64,000 bases of DNA from Pseudomonadota bacterium (GTDB taxonomy: Bacteria > Pseudomonadota > Gammaproteobacteria > Pseudomonadales > Moraxellaceae). The position numbers were made by a program, and so were the translations under genes. The DNA lies in contig JAEWKT010000011.1 of NCBI GenBank assembly GCA_023393635.1, forward strand, positions 27,509-91,508. Reading direction: 5' to 3'. Of the stretch, positions 55,893 through 64,000 are shown piece after piece (position 1 is the stretch's first letter; every line of letters starts with the position of its first letter). Under the pieces are notes generated by a model. That model was not told where the DNA came from. It did not search any database and was given only the letters and a program-made list of their open reading frames with translations.

Positions 55893-56138
55893 ATGATTAA
55901 ACTTGAACAAATGGCTGAGCAATTTATATTTCAAGCACTGAAAACTGCTGTATCTATTCGCTAAGTCATTGATCAAATCCTCAGCCAGCATATTCGTGAT
56001 GGATTGCTGGCTGAACTATATATTAGCCCAAATAACAAAAGCCAAAATAAAATCCTTTTCGTTCTGGGGCTATTTGCGCATAATGTGCCATCACATGAGC
56101 TGTATGGCTACTGGTTACAACAGATGATGGTATTTTAA
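55893..56138 (+). pseudogene. Possible broken small gene ahead of gspN
   Basis: From ATG 55893 one frame runs 81 codons to TAA 56136, two bases before gspN, with a single in-frame TAA at 55962-55964 (codon 24). The translated halves, ending TAVSIR and starting VIDQILSQHIRDGLLAEL, look protein-like. No start codon restores the second half convincingly. I recognise no family. A perfect 10-base inverted repeat (55981-55990 / 56005-56014) lies inside it, so a non-coding structured leader is the alternative. Confidence 0.35.
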
Positions 56139-56140
56139 CA

Positions 56141-56884
56141 ATGACAACGAAACAGCCGGGGAAGGGCTGGTGGGCATTTGCAGTTCTTTTATTTATGTTC
56201 TTTATTGTGCTGCAATTGCCTGCGGCATGGATTATTGCCCGCGTCTCACCCAATAACCCTTATATCGACAGCATTAGTGGCAGTGTGTGGCAAGGCCAAG
56301 CTGACTGGCATGTCGATGAGCTACAAGGGGTAATGTCTTGGAAATTAACCCCATGGTCATTTTTATTATTAAAACTAGGGGCAGATGTTGAGCTGCGCAC
56401 GGGTGAAACGCGTTTGAATGGCACTGTGGCAGTAGGCTTTAAACAACGCCGTATTGACCATTTAAAAGGTCAGATCAGTACCCAGACGTTGCGTACCGTG
56501 CTGCCGTGGCAATGGCCCAATAGTCCGATTAATGTGCGTGACCTTAAAGTTGTTTTTCATGAGCAAAAAGGCTGGCAAACTGCCGATGGCCAGTTAAGCT
56601 GGACAGGTGGTATGTTGGGTTATCCATTTGAAGGACGCGTTGAACGTGCTAATTTACCGCCTTTGGTGGCACGATTAAGTGCTGATAAAGGCCGCTTGCA
56701 GTTGAATATGACCACCGCCCAAAACGAGCGTATGGGTGATATTTATTTATCCAGTGACAATATGCTGGAAGTTCAGCTGACGCAGCGTTTATTGCTAACC
56801 GTAGCAGGTTATCGGGGTCAAGCAGGTCTGGATACTGCTGTAGTATCTACCCGTCAACCATTATCTAGTTTGCGAGTGCCATAA
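56141..56884 (+). CDS. gspN: Type II secretion system protein N
   Basis: This 247-residue inner-membrane protein has one N-terminal helix (~10-32, WWAFAVLLFMFFIVLQLPAAWII). The periplasmic body carries GspN features: ARVSPNNPYIDSISGSVWQGQADWHVD and VMSWKLTPWSFLLLKLGADVEL. It supports the secretion apparatus; its exact role is not settled. Its stop codon overlaps the gspC start. Confidence 0.92.
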   Translation: MTTKQPGKGWWAFAVLLFMFFIVLQLPAAWIIARVSPNNPYIDSISGSVWQGQADWHVDELQGVMSWKLTPWSFLLLKLGADVELRTGETRLNGTVAVGFKQRRIDHLKGQISTQTLRTVLPWQWPNSPINVRDLKVVFHEQKGWQTADGQLSWTGGMLGYPFEGRVERANLPPLVARLSADKGRLQLNMTTAQNERMGDIYLSSDNMLEVQLTQRLLLTVAGYRGQAGLDTAVVSTRQPLSSLRVP

Positions 56885-57693
56885 TGCGTCGGTACTTTTC
56901 TCTAAAAACACTCGATTTGGCTGGCCCCTGGGTACTATTTATTTTAATTGTCTGGTTATGCTGGAAAACTGCTGCTTTAGTTTGGTTAGTGCTTGCGCCA
57001 CCGCAACCGCCTGGGGCACGAGACATTGCCCTGAGCTATCAAACAGCGACCAACATTCCTAACCTCACTGGATTTTCTTTATTTAAAGAAAATCGGGTTG
57101 ACTTGCCTTCTGGTCAGACCACCTCGCAAGTACCCTTAAAATTGGAAGGGGTTTTTTTGGGGCAGCCTGCGCATCATTCTGCGGCGGTCATTCGGGTGAA
57201 TAACGTTTCTAGCCGTTATCGCGTCGGACAGGAGTTAGAAGGCACCTCGCAACGTCTGATTGCAGTTGCATGGGATCACATTATACTGGGCGACGCCAGC
57301 GGCCAGCGTGCCACGCTTTATTTTGGTGATGAATCTGCTACCGAAACCAGTGCGCCTGCCATGACGCGCGCGCCAGAAGTCAGTTCAGCACAGTCACCCC
57401 AAAATGCAATTGGTGATGCCATCCGACAGTTACAGAACAATCCAACAGGTTATTTAAGCCAGATGGGTGTCCAACCGTCAGGGCAAGGCTATGAAATTAC
57501 CGATGCCGCGCCTGCTGAGTTACGCAATAAGCTGGGACTGCGCTCAGGTGACAAAATTGTGTCATTAAATGGACGACCGTTAGGACAAGTGCAAAATGAT
57601 GTGCGCTTGCTGCAGCAAATTCAGCAACAACGTAGTGCACAAATTGAAATTCGTCGTGGTGAACAAACCATGACCATTCAACAAAGTTTTTAA
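56884..57693 (+). CDS. gspC: Type II secretion system protein C
   Basis: This 269-residue protein links the inner-membrane platform to the GspD secretin. It has a membrane helix (~16-38), a homology-region domain (FSLFKENRV to YFGDES, ~60-145) with the motif VPLKLEGVFLGQP, a Pro/Ala-rich linker, and a C-terminal PDZ domain (~190-265, LRNKLGLRSGDKIVSLNGRPL). The start overlaps the gspN stop, so the two are coupled. Confidence 0.94.
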   Translation: MRRYFSLKTLDLAGPWVLFILIVWLCWKTAALVWLVLAPPQPPGARDIALSYQTATNIPNLTGFSLFKENRVDLPSGQTTSQVPLKLEGVFLGQPAHHSAAVIRVNNVSSRYRVGQELEGTSQRLIAVAWDHIILGDASGQRATLYFGDESATETSAPAMTRAPEVSSAQSPQNAIGDAIRQLQNNPTGYLSQMGVQPSGQGYEITDAAPAELRNKLGLRSGDKIVSLNGRPLGQVQNDVRLLQQIQQQRSAQIEIRRGEQTMTIQQSF

Positions 57694-57763
57694 TATCTGA
57701 GCCAATGTTATCCATACGACGTACTCAGGTAATCTGAAATTAAAATAGGATGTAAGGCAACAC

Positions 57764-60049
57764 ATGACAAACTTTGCACATAAACGCTCTGCTTATGGTG
57801 TGTTCATGGCGTTACCCCTGCTGGCTGCTTTGGCGTTTCCTGCCAATGCCCAGACATGGAAAATTAACTTAAGAGATGCTGATCTAACTGCTTTTGTTAA
57901 TGAAGTCGCTGATATCACTGGAAAGAACTTTGCCGTTGACCCGCGCGTTAAAGGAACGGTAACCGTCATCTCCAATAAAGCGCTGACTCGAGATCAGGTT
58001 TATGATCTGTTTTTGGGTGTATTAAATGTCAATGGCGTAGTGGCGGTTCCATCTGGCAATACCATCAAATTGGTACCAGATACCAACGCCAAAGCCAGTG
58101 GTGTGCCGTTTGACAGTCGTAATCGTGTCCGTGGTGAAAACGTAGTCACACGCGTGATTTGGCTGGTCAATACCAATCCGAATGATTTAATTCCAGCCAT
58201 TCGTCCGCTAATGCCGCAGTATGCACATTTGGCGGCTATTCCAGGCACCAATGCCTTAATCGTGTCAGATCGTGCTGAAAATATTACCCAAATTGAAAAC
58301 CTGGTGCGCTCACTGGATGGTACAGGTGAGGATGATATTGAATCCATTCCCCTACAAAACAGCCAAGCTGAAGAAATTATTGGCCTGGTCGATGCCATGA
58401 GTGCCACAGGTGCATCGCGTGATGTGCGTGGCTCCAGAGTACGCCTGATTGCCGATTCGCGTAGCAACCGTTTACTCATTAAAGGCGATGCGCAAAGTCG
58501 TAAACGCCTGCGTGATTTGATTCAAATGCTTGATGTTGCGCCTGCTGATCGCTTAGGCGGCTTGCGGGTATTCCGTTTACGCCATGCCAGTGCCAAAAAT
58601 CTGGCGCAAATGTTGCAAGGTCTGGTTACAGGTCAAAATACAGGTTCGGGCAGCAATAGCTCAAGTTTAAGTACTGGTTCGACACTCAGCAGTGGTAGTA
58701 ATAATAGCAGCACAACCAACAGCACCAATGGTTCAAGCAGCAATACAGGTTCCAGCATTAATTTAAGCACGTTAGGCAGCTCAAGTAGCAATACTGGCGA
58801 CAGCCAAATGACTAACTTTAGTGCAGGTGGGGTTAGCATTATTGCCGATGAAACCCAAAATGCCCTGGTGGTTAAAGCTGAACCCGCCTTAATGCGCGAA
58901 ATTGAAACGGCAATTGATCAACTTGATACACGTCGCTCGCAAGTATTGATTGAAGCAGCCATTGTTGAAGTATCAGGCACTAACACTGATCAACTGGGTA
59001 TTCAGTGGGCACTTGGCGATTTAAATAGCGGTGTCGGTTTAATTAACTTTGGTAATGTTGGCTCAAGTTTAGCCTCATTGGCAGCTGGTGTATCGGCTGG
59101 CGGTGCAGCCGCAGCGTCAGCGGCAGGGGATTTGGCAGGTGCGGCCTTTGCCGTGGGTGATTATCGCCGTAAATCCAATGGCAGCACCAGTTTTTATGGA
59201 GCTTTGATTCAAGCCTTAAAAGTAGATGAAAAAGCCAATTTGCTGTCTGTTCCTTCGGTCATGACATTAGATAACCAGGAAGCGCATATTGTGGTCGGTC
59301 AAAACGTCCCATTTATTACGGGCTCTACCACCTCAACCAGCAACGGTATTAGCAATCCGTATCAAACCATTGAGCGTAAAGATGTGGGTATTACCTTAAA
59401 AGTGATTCCCCATATTGGTGAAGATGGTACCGTGCGCTTGGAGGTCGAACAGGAAGTGTCTGCGGTATTAAAAACCAATACTGACATCCGCTCCTCCGAC
59501 TTAATTACCAGCAAACGTCTGATTAAAACCGAGATTCTGGCGGATGATCAGCAAACGATTGTCCTGGGTGGTCTGATTCAGGATGACACCACGGGTTCAA
59601 CCCAAGCCGTGCCAGGCTTAAGCAGCATCCCCGTGGTAGGGCGTTTATTCCGCTCTGATGCAGGCAGAAAGGAAAAAAGAAACCTGCTGGTGTTCCTGCA
59701 TCCAACCATTATTCGGGATGGCAAATCAGTCCAGTCACTGACGCAAACGCGTTATGGTCAAGTTCGCAGCCTGCAATTAGTTCTGGATCCTAACGGCAAT
59801 ATTAACCGTCTACCAGAAAATATTGAGCGCATTTATGGTGAAAGCACGACGGATGTCATCACTAATCCTACAACTGGCTCAAGCATAAACAGCATTGATA
59901 AAACCCCAGTTGCCATTAACCGTGCTGTTACCACGCCAGTTGCCAATCCACCCGTAGTTGTAGTAAAGCCCTTAGTTGAGGCACCACCTGCAACCCATAC
60001 TACAAAAGATGGCAGCACCGTGATTCAAACCACTATTCGTGCACAGTAA
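57764..60049 (+). CDS. gspD: Type II secretion system secretin
   Basis: This 761-residue outer-membrane channel subunit has a signal peptide ending FPANAQ (~30). N0 begins TWKINLRDADLTAFVNEVAD, and N1-N3 follow. A Ser/Asn/Gly/Thr-rich insertion lies at ~290-345 within N3. The secretin core has VLIEAAIVEVSG, VPFITGSTTS and LLVFLHPTIIRDG. The C-terminal ~100 residues form a Pro/Val/Thr-rich tail. gspE-gspM are not in the window, matching the dispersed T2SS genes of Acinetobacter-type bacteria. Confidence 0.96.
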   Translation: MTNFAHKRSAYGVFMALPLLAALAFPANAQTWKINLRDADLTAFVNEVADITGKNFAVDPRVKGTVTVISNKALTRDQVYDLFLGVLNVNGVVAVPSGNTIKLVPDTNAKASGVPFDSRNRVRGENVVTRVIWLVNTNPNDLIPAIRPLMPQYAHLAAIPGTNALIVSDRAENITQIENLVRSLDGTGEDDIESIPLQNSQAEEIIGLVDAMSATGASRDVRGSRVRLIADSRSNRLLIKGDAQSRKRLRDLIQMLDVAPADRLGGLRVFRLRHASAKNLAQMLQGLVTGQNTGSGSNSSSLSTGSTLSSGSNNSSTTNSTNGSSSNTGSSINLSTLGSSSSNTGDSQMTNFSAGGVSIIADETQNALVVKAEPALMREIETAIDQLDTRRSQVLIEAAIVEVSGTNTDQLGIQWALGDLNSGVGLINFGNVGSSLASLAAGVSAGGAAAASAAGDLAGAAFAVGDYRRKSNGSTSFYGALIQALKVDEKANLLSVPSVMTLDNQEAHIVVGQNVPFITGSTTSTSNGISNPYQTIERKDVGITLKVIPHIGEDGTVRLEVEQEVSAVLKTNTDIRSSDLITSKRLIKTEILADDQQTIVLGGLIQDDTTGSTQAVPGLSSIPVVGRLFRSDAGRKEKRNLLVFLHPTIIRDGKSVQSLTQTRYGQVRSLQLVLDPNGNINRLPENIERIYGESTTDVITNPTTGSSINSIDKTPVAINRAVTTPVANPPVVVVKPLVEAPPATHTTKDGSTVIQTTIRAQ

Positions 60050-60132
60050 ATAGCTTTTAGACATTGGTGCTATGGTAGAATTAGCTCAGTATGAAATAGT
60101 GCGTCTTTGTTTTAGTCGTTTGAGGAACCAGC

Positions 60133-60696
60133 ATGACCTGGAAAATTAAAGCCGTGGCTGGCCCATTTGTGGGACAGGAAATGACCATTGATCAAGATAA
60201 GATCATTGGGCGTGACCCAAGTGTCGATATTGTTTTGCAGGGCGGTCATATTTCCCGTCGGCATGCTGAGTTAAGCATTCGCGACAATCAGTTATGGCTA
60301 AAAGATTTAAATTCCGCCAATGGCACCTTTGTCAATGATGTACGTATTACCGAGCAGCAATTGCATCAAAATGATGAGCTGCAAATTGATGTGGTACGTT
60401 TTTTGGTATTTAACACCTTACAAGAAACCTTGCGTGAAAAAACCAGCGAGTCGGTGCATTTAACTGATGAAGGTTTGCCAGCTCAAGTGAGTGTACCTAA
60501 GCCAGCACCAATGCCTCAAGCAGTTGAACCCGCTCCGATCGCTTCAAGTGCTGTAGAGCCAACCCCAACACACTCCACACCGAATACGGTATCGCCAAAA
60601 TCTGCTTCTAAAAATACATTGTCTGCGGCTATTGGCGTGGCAGTGATTATTTTGCTGTTCTTTTATGTGATTTGGTATTTTGTTTTTCCTCATTAA
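60133..60696 (+). CDS. FHA-domain protein with C-terminal membrane anchor
   Basis: This 187-residue protein has an N-terminal FHA domain (~1-95; IIGRDPSVDIVLQGGHISRRHAEL, DLNSANGTFVNDVRI), which binds phosphothreonine peptides. A Pro/Ala/Ser-rich linker leads to a single C-terminal helix (~160-184, AAIGVAVIILLFFYVIWYFVF), a tail-anchored layout. It lies 83 bases after gspD and may be co-transcribed. No kinase partner is visible nearby. Confidence 0.92.
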   Translation: MTWKIKAVAGPFVGQEMTIDQDKIIGRDPSVDIVLQGGHISRRHAELSIRDNQLWLKDLNSANGTFVNDVRITEQQLHQNDELQIDVVRFLVFNTLQETLREKTSESVHLTDEGLPAQVSVPKPAPMPQAVEPAPIASSAVEPTPTHSTPNTVSPKSASKNTLSAAIGVAVIILLFFYVIWYFVFPH

Positions 60697-60803
60697 TAAA
60701 GTAAAACCTTTAAGCTTTAATGAGATGAAGCAAACAATGCCTCACTATAAAAGGTAAGCGATGATTGGGCTATTGCGGCTAGATTGTTAATACTGGGTGG
60801 CTA

Positions 60804-61469
60804 ATGAAACTTGATCAGTTGGGTGAACTTCGGGCAGTATTTTTTGATCTCGATGGCACCCTGGTAGACTCTGCTATTGATATCTACTATGCCATGAATG
60901 CAGCATTGGCTGATTTAGGCTGGCCATTGGTAACCGAAACGCAAGTCAGACTCTGGGTGGGCCGTGGTGCCTCGCAACTCGCGCATTGTGTGGTGAAGCA
61001 TCAACAGGTTGAAGTGGATCCCAAAGATCAGCATCGTTTACTTGAGGCTTTTTTAGCCCATTATCAAAAGCACGTGTGTATTGATAGCAAGCCTTATGAT
61101 GGCGTTGCAGAATTTATTGCAGCATGTCAGGCACGTCATTTATATCTTGCCTGCATTACCAATAAACCCTATCAGCCTGCATATGACCTACTTCAGGCAC
61201 TGCATTTATTAGCGCCATTTCAACTGTTACTGGGTGGTGATAGTGTCACCCACAAAAAACCTCATCCGATGAGCTTGCTGCATGCCCTGCAATATTTTGA
61301 CCTAAAGCCGCATCAAGCGATCATGATTGGAGATTCACGTAATGATATTGAAGCTGCTCACGCTGCAGGCATGTTATGTGTTGGGATGACTTACGGCTAT
61401 AATCATGGCGAACCCATTACCACCAGCAAGCCCGATCTAGTACTTGATTCACTACAACAATTGCTTTAA
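60804..61469 (+). CDS. gph: Phosphoglycolate phosphatase
   Basis: This 221-residue HAD hydrolase removes phosphate from 2-phosphoglycolate formed during DNA repair. Motif I is FFDLDGTLVDS (~14-24), motif II ACITNKPYQ (~117), and motifs III/IV are KKPHPMSLL and MIGDSRNDIEAAHAAGM (~174-190). A cap domain occupies ~25-90. It precedes trpE, as in many gammaproteobacteria. Confidence 0.93.
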   Translation: MKLDQLGELRAVFFDLDGTLVDSAIDIYYAMNAALADLGWPLVTETQVRLWVGRGASQLAHCVVKHQQVEVDPKDQHRLLEAFLAHYQKHVCIDSKPYDGVAEFIAACQARHLYLACITNKPYQPAYDLLQALHLLAPFQLLLGGDSVTHKKPHPMSLLHALQYFDLKPHQAIMIGDSRNDIEAAHAAGMLCVGMTYGYNHGEPITTSKPDLVLDSLQQLL

Positions 61470-61650
61470 TTTTACCTATTAGACCATGTAACTTCGTTTC
61501 GAGTCATTTTTATGTGCTTTCAAAGCAGTATGCCCGCATTTTGTAACTCACGTTGGCGTTTCTAATAACAACAATTGAACGGCTATGTTGCTGTTCGCTC
61601 TTCTATGGCCACATTTGGCCCATTCAGATTGACTATTTTGTGAGAATAAC

Positions 61651-63141
61651 ATGACCGATCAGCAGCTTTTTGAGCAACTTAAAGCCGCAGGCTATAACTA
61701 TATTCCTGTGTTTCGCCGTCGCTTGGCAGATACCGACACTCCATTAAGCGTGTTTGCTCGCTTGCGTCAGCATCAGCTTGCTTATTTATTTGAATCGGTA
61801 GAGGGCGGTGAGCAATGGGCGCGCTTTTCCATGATTGGTGTGGGGCAAGATGCTGTCTTACAGTGTAATAACGGCCAAATGCAGGTATTGCAGCATGGTG
61901 AATTAAAACAATTTAGCTGTAGCGATCCGTTTAGCTATATTGAAGAATTTCAAGCGCAGTATAAAGTCCCTACGCCTGATTTAATTCCTGCCTTGCCTGT
62001 GTTTACAGGTGGGCTGGTGGGTTATTTTGGTTACGATGCGGTGCGTTATATTGAGCCGCGTTTAAAACATCCTCCAGCTAATGATGTATTAGGGATGCCT
62101 GATATCTGGTTAATGCTATCAAAGACAGTCATTGTGTTTGATAACTTAAGCGACACCATGTTTTTAATTACGCATGCTGAACCACATCTTGACGATGCCT
62201 ATGCACAGGCCACGATGCGCTTAGATGAGTTAGAGCAATTATTAGCGCAGCCCGTTAATTTAACTGCCAAGCATCATACTGCCCCCAATTTTCAGTCGCT
62301 CACGGGACAGGAAAAATATCTGCAAACCGTTGAAACAGTCAAAGAATATATCCGCGCAGGTGATGTGATGCAGGTGGTGCCAGGGCATCGCATGGTATCT
62401 GACTTTGATGGCGACCCTATTTCAGTCTATCGTGCCCTGCGACATTTAAATCCCTCGCCTTATTTATTCATCGTACAAGGCTATACCCTGACCGATCAAA
62501 CGCCTTTTCACCTAATTGGCTCATCGCCCGAAATCTTGTCACGTCTGGAAAATGGCGTGGCCACGGTACGTCCATTAGCGGGAACACGGCCACGCGGTAA
62601 AACACCAGGCGAAGATTTGGCACTAGAGCAAGACCTGCTAAACGATAGTAAAGAAATTGCCGAGCATCTCATGCTCATTGATTTAGGGCGTAATGATGTG
62701 GGTCGCGTGAGTAAAATAGGCAAAGTACGCGTGACCGAACGCATGGTCATCGAAAAATACTCGCATGTGATGCATATTGTCTCAAACGTTGAGGGCGAGG
62801 TGCGTGACGATGTGAGTGCTATGGATGTGTTTAAAGCTACTTTCCCAGCAGGCACATTGTCTGGCGCACCCAAAATTCGTGCCATGGAAATTATTGATGA
62901 GCTTGAACCTGTCAAACGCGGTGTATTTGGCGGGGCAATTGGCTATTTAGGCTGGCATGGGGAAATGGATACCGCTATTGCCATTCGCACTGCTGTGATC
63001 AGAAATGGACAGATACAAGTACAGGCAGGAGCGGGACTGGTGGCTGACTCTGTGCCAGAGGCTGAGTGGAATGAAACCTTGATAAAAGCTCGCGCAGTGA
63101 TCAAGGCGGTTGAATTATCATCAAATGGACTGGATATTTAA
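61651..63141 (+). CDS. trpE: Anthranilate synthase component I
   Basis: This 496-residue enzyme makes anthranilate from chorismate with the TrpG amidotransferase, the first committed step of tryptophan synthesis. The N-terminal regulatory domain includes the feedback site region ARLRQHQLAYLFESVEGGEQW (~32-52). The catalytic domain has LAGTRPRGKTPGEDLALEQDL (~310), DLGRNDVGRVSKIG and FPAGTLSGAPKIRAMEII (~405). trpG is not in the window. Confidence 0.97.
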   Translation: MTDQQLFEQLKAAGYNYIPVFRRRLADTDTPLSVFARLRQHQLAYLFESVEGGEQWARFSMIGVGQDAVLQCNNGQMQVLQHGELKQFSCSDPFSYIEEFQAQYKVPTPDLIPALPVFTGGLVGYFGYDAVRYIEPRLKHPPANDVLGMPDIWLMLSKTVIVFDNLSDTMFLITHAEPHLDDAYAQATMRLDELEQLLAQPVNLTAKHHTAPNFQSLTGQEKYLQTVETVKEYIRAGDVMQVVPGHRMVSDFDGDPISVYRALRHLNPSPYLFIVQGYTLTDQTPFHLIGSSPEILSRLENGVATVRPLAGTRPRGKTPGEDLALEQDLLNDSKEIAEHLMLIDLGRNDVGRVSKIGKVRVTERMVIEKYSHVMHIVSNVEGEVRDDVSAMDVFKATFPAGTLSGAPKIRAMEIIDELEPVKRGVFGGAIGYLGWHGEMDTAIAIRTAVIRNGQIQVQAGAGLVADSVPEAEWNETLIKARAVIKAVELSSNGLDI

Positions 63142-63232
63142 CACTTTTTCGCAAAAACAGTAAAAAAGCACTTGTGTCATGGCTGATTTTTGCTAAACTG
63201 CTGCTCGCTTCACATGATGTGTAAAGTTTAAA

Positions 63233-63308
<76 letters not shown>

Positions 63309-63357
63309 TTATTTGGTAAATTTTGCATCAGTAAGCTGTGTTAATCATTAACACATC

Positions 63358-63441
63358 GGTGGGGTTGGGGAGCGGTCAAACCCAAGAGACTGTAACTCTC
63401 TCGCGAAAGCTTCGCAGGTTCGAATCCTGCCCCCACCACCA
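63358..63441 (+). tRNA. tRNA-Tyr(GUA)
   Basis: An 84-base type II tRNA with acceptor GGTGGGG/CCCCACC, anticodon GTA in CTGTAAC, a long variable arm and encoded CCA. Confidence 0.97.
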
Positions 63442-63467
63442 TTTTACATGTAAAACACAATAAGACT

Positions 63468-63543
63468 GCGGGAGTAGCTCAGTTGGTAGAGCGTCAGCCT
63501 TCCAAGCTGAATGTCGCGAGTTCGACCCTCGTCTCCCGCTCCA
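63468..63543 (+). tRNA. tRNA-Gly(UCC)
   Basis: A 76-base cloverleaf with acceptor GCGGGAG/CTCCCGC, anticodon TCC in the CTTCCAA loop, discriminator T and encoded CCA. Confidence 0.97.
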
Positions 63544-63562
63544 GTGTGAATACAGAATTTTA

Positions 63563-63637
<75 letters not shown>

Positions 63638-63686
63638 GATATTGTGGCAAGTTTTGTGTGGTAAATTTCGTGGTGATTACCACAAC

Positions 63687-63708
63687 AGGCAGGCTATAAG
63701 GCCTGCCT
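63687..63708 (+). other. Stem-loop between tRNA-Thr and tuf
   Basis: Perfect arms AGGCAGGC (63687-63694) and GCCTGCCT (63701-63708) with a six-base loop. No T-run follows, so RNA processing or partial attenuation is more likely than full termination. Confidence 0.65.
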
Positions 63709-63885
63709 AAATTATTGTGTTGCTGTTCAGCGCATGTTTTAATATGCTGCTGAAAAAAACAGGGTCGTGAGGCCTTACGTCGTAGGCTAAGTTTGCTTAT
63801 CATAGGCAGGTTTACGAGTCGTAGACTGCGTTTAATAATAGTGTGCGGATGTCAAAGGCATTCGACGTGGACGAGGAAGAACATC

Positions 63886-64000
63886 ATGGCAAAGGCCAAG
63901 TTTGAACGTAACAAGCCGCACGTAAACGTCGGCACCATCGGTCACGTTGACCATGGTAAAACCACTTTAACTGCTGCGATTGCAACGGTTTGTGCAAAAG
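63886..64000 (+). CDS. tuf: Elongation factor Tu, N-terminal part (runs off the right edge)
   Basis: The first 38 residues open MAKAKFERNKPHVNVGTIGH and contain the GTPase P-loop GHVDHGKTTL. EF-Tu carries aminoacyl-tRNA to the ribosome. AGGAAGAACATC precedes the ATG. The rest lies beyond the window. Confidence 0.98.
   Translation, partial: MAKAKFERNKPHVNVGTIGHVDHGKTTLTAAIATVCAK

Noticed and set aside
61512..61565. Possible trpE leader peptide
   Set aside because: A 17-codon frame upstream of trpE contains only one Trp codon, and no convincing antiterminator/terminator pair follows, so classic attenuation is not supported.
63687..63708. Strong terminator before tuf
   Set aside because: The hairpin is perfect but lacks a following T-run, so it was listed as a stem-loop only.

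Overview
The window comes from a gammaproteobacterium, most likely a member of the Moraxellaceae related to Acinetobacter or Alkanindiges. The evidence is a DcaP-like porin, gspN-gspC-gspD placed apart from the rest of a type II secretion system, uvrA-MFS-ssb gene order, itrA/pglDEF-type glycan genes, and moderate to low GC content. The conserved tRNA-Thr/Tyr/Gly/Thr-tuf order at the right edge is also typical of gammaproteobacteria. The genus is an inference; no 16S gene is present.

Layout. 1-9.9 kb is housekeeping and repair: a partial porin, prfB with its programmed +1 frameshift, a membrane protein with a SRPBCC-like tail, an ArsR regulator beside an Old Yellow Enzyme, waaA, an Ada-like activator/methyltransferase, a truncated oxygenase remnant, alkB, an SDR enzyme and rsmE. 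9.9-12.6 kb carries an MscS channel and a DcaP-like porin. 12.8-22.8 kb is an acetate-use island: acs, a CrbR/ErdR-type response regulator, an unknown gene, a CrbS/MxtR-type hybrid kinase with a solute-symporter sensor domain, a DUF485 gene and actP. The kinase and regulator probably control uptake and activation of acetate by the neighbouring genes.

23.1-46.6 kb is a single-direction surface polysaccharide locus. wza-wzb-wzc export genes are followed by tviB/tviC (UDP-GlcNAc to UDP-GalNAcA), wzx, an acetyltransferase, two ATP-grasp proteins flanking a deacetylase-like protein, wzy, three GT4 glycosyltransferases, an initiating sugar transferase, and pglD/pglE/pglF-type genes for UDP-QuiNAc4NAc. 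The centre (about 29.5-39.7 kb) is visibly AT-richer than both ends, as expected of an exchanged serotype-specific core. A DUF1016/YhcG-type nuclease gene and a DUF4184 gene interrupt the QuiNAc4NAc genes. The ATP-grasp/deacetylase/ATP-grasp trio is the best candidate for undescribed chemistry, possibly amide decoration of the uronic acid.

46.7-64 kb returns to core genes: aidB-like, DUF3565, an ion-channel-like protein, an FMN-binding oxidase-like protein behind a perfect 17-bp inverted repeat, uvrA, a YajR-like MFS transporter, ssb, an H-NS-like protein, gspN-gspC-gspD, an FHA protein, gph, trpE, four tRNAs and the start of tuf. I saw no insertion sequences, CRISPR arrays or rRNA genes.
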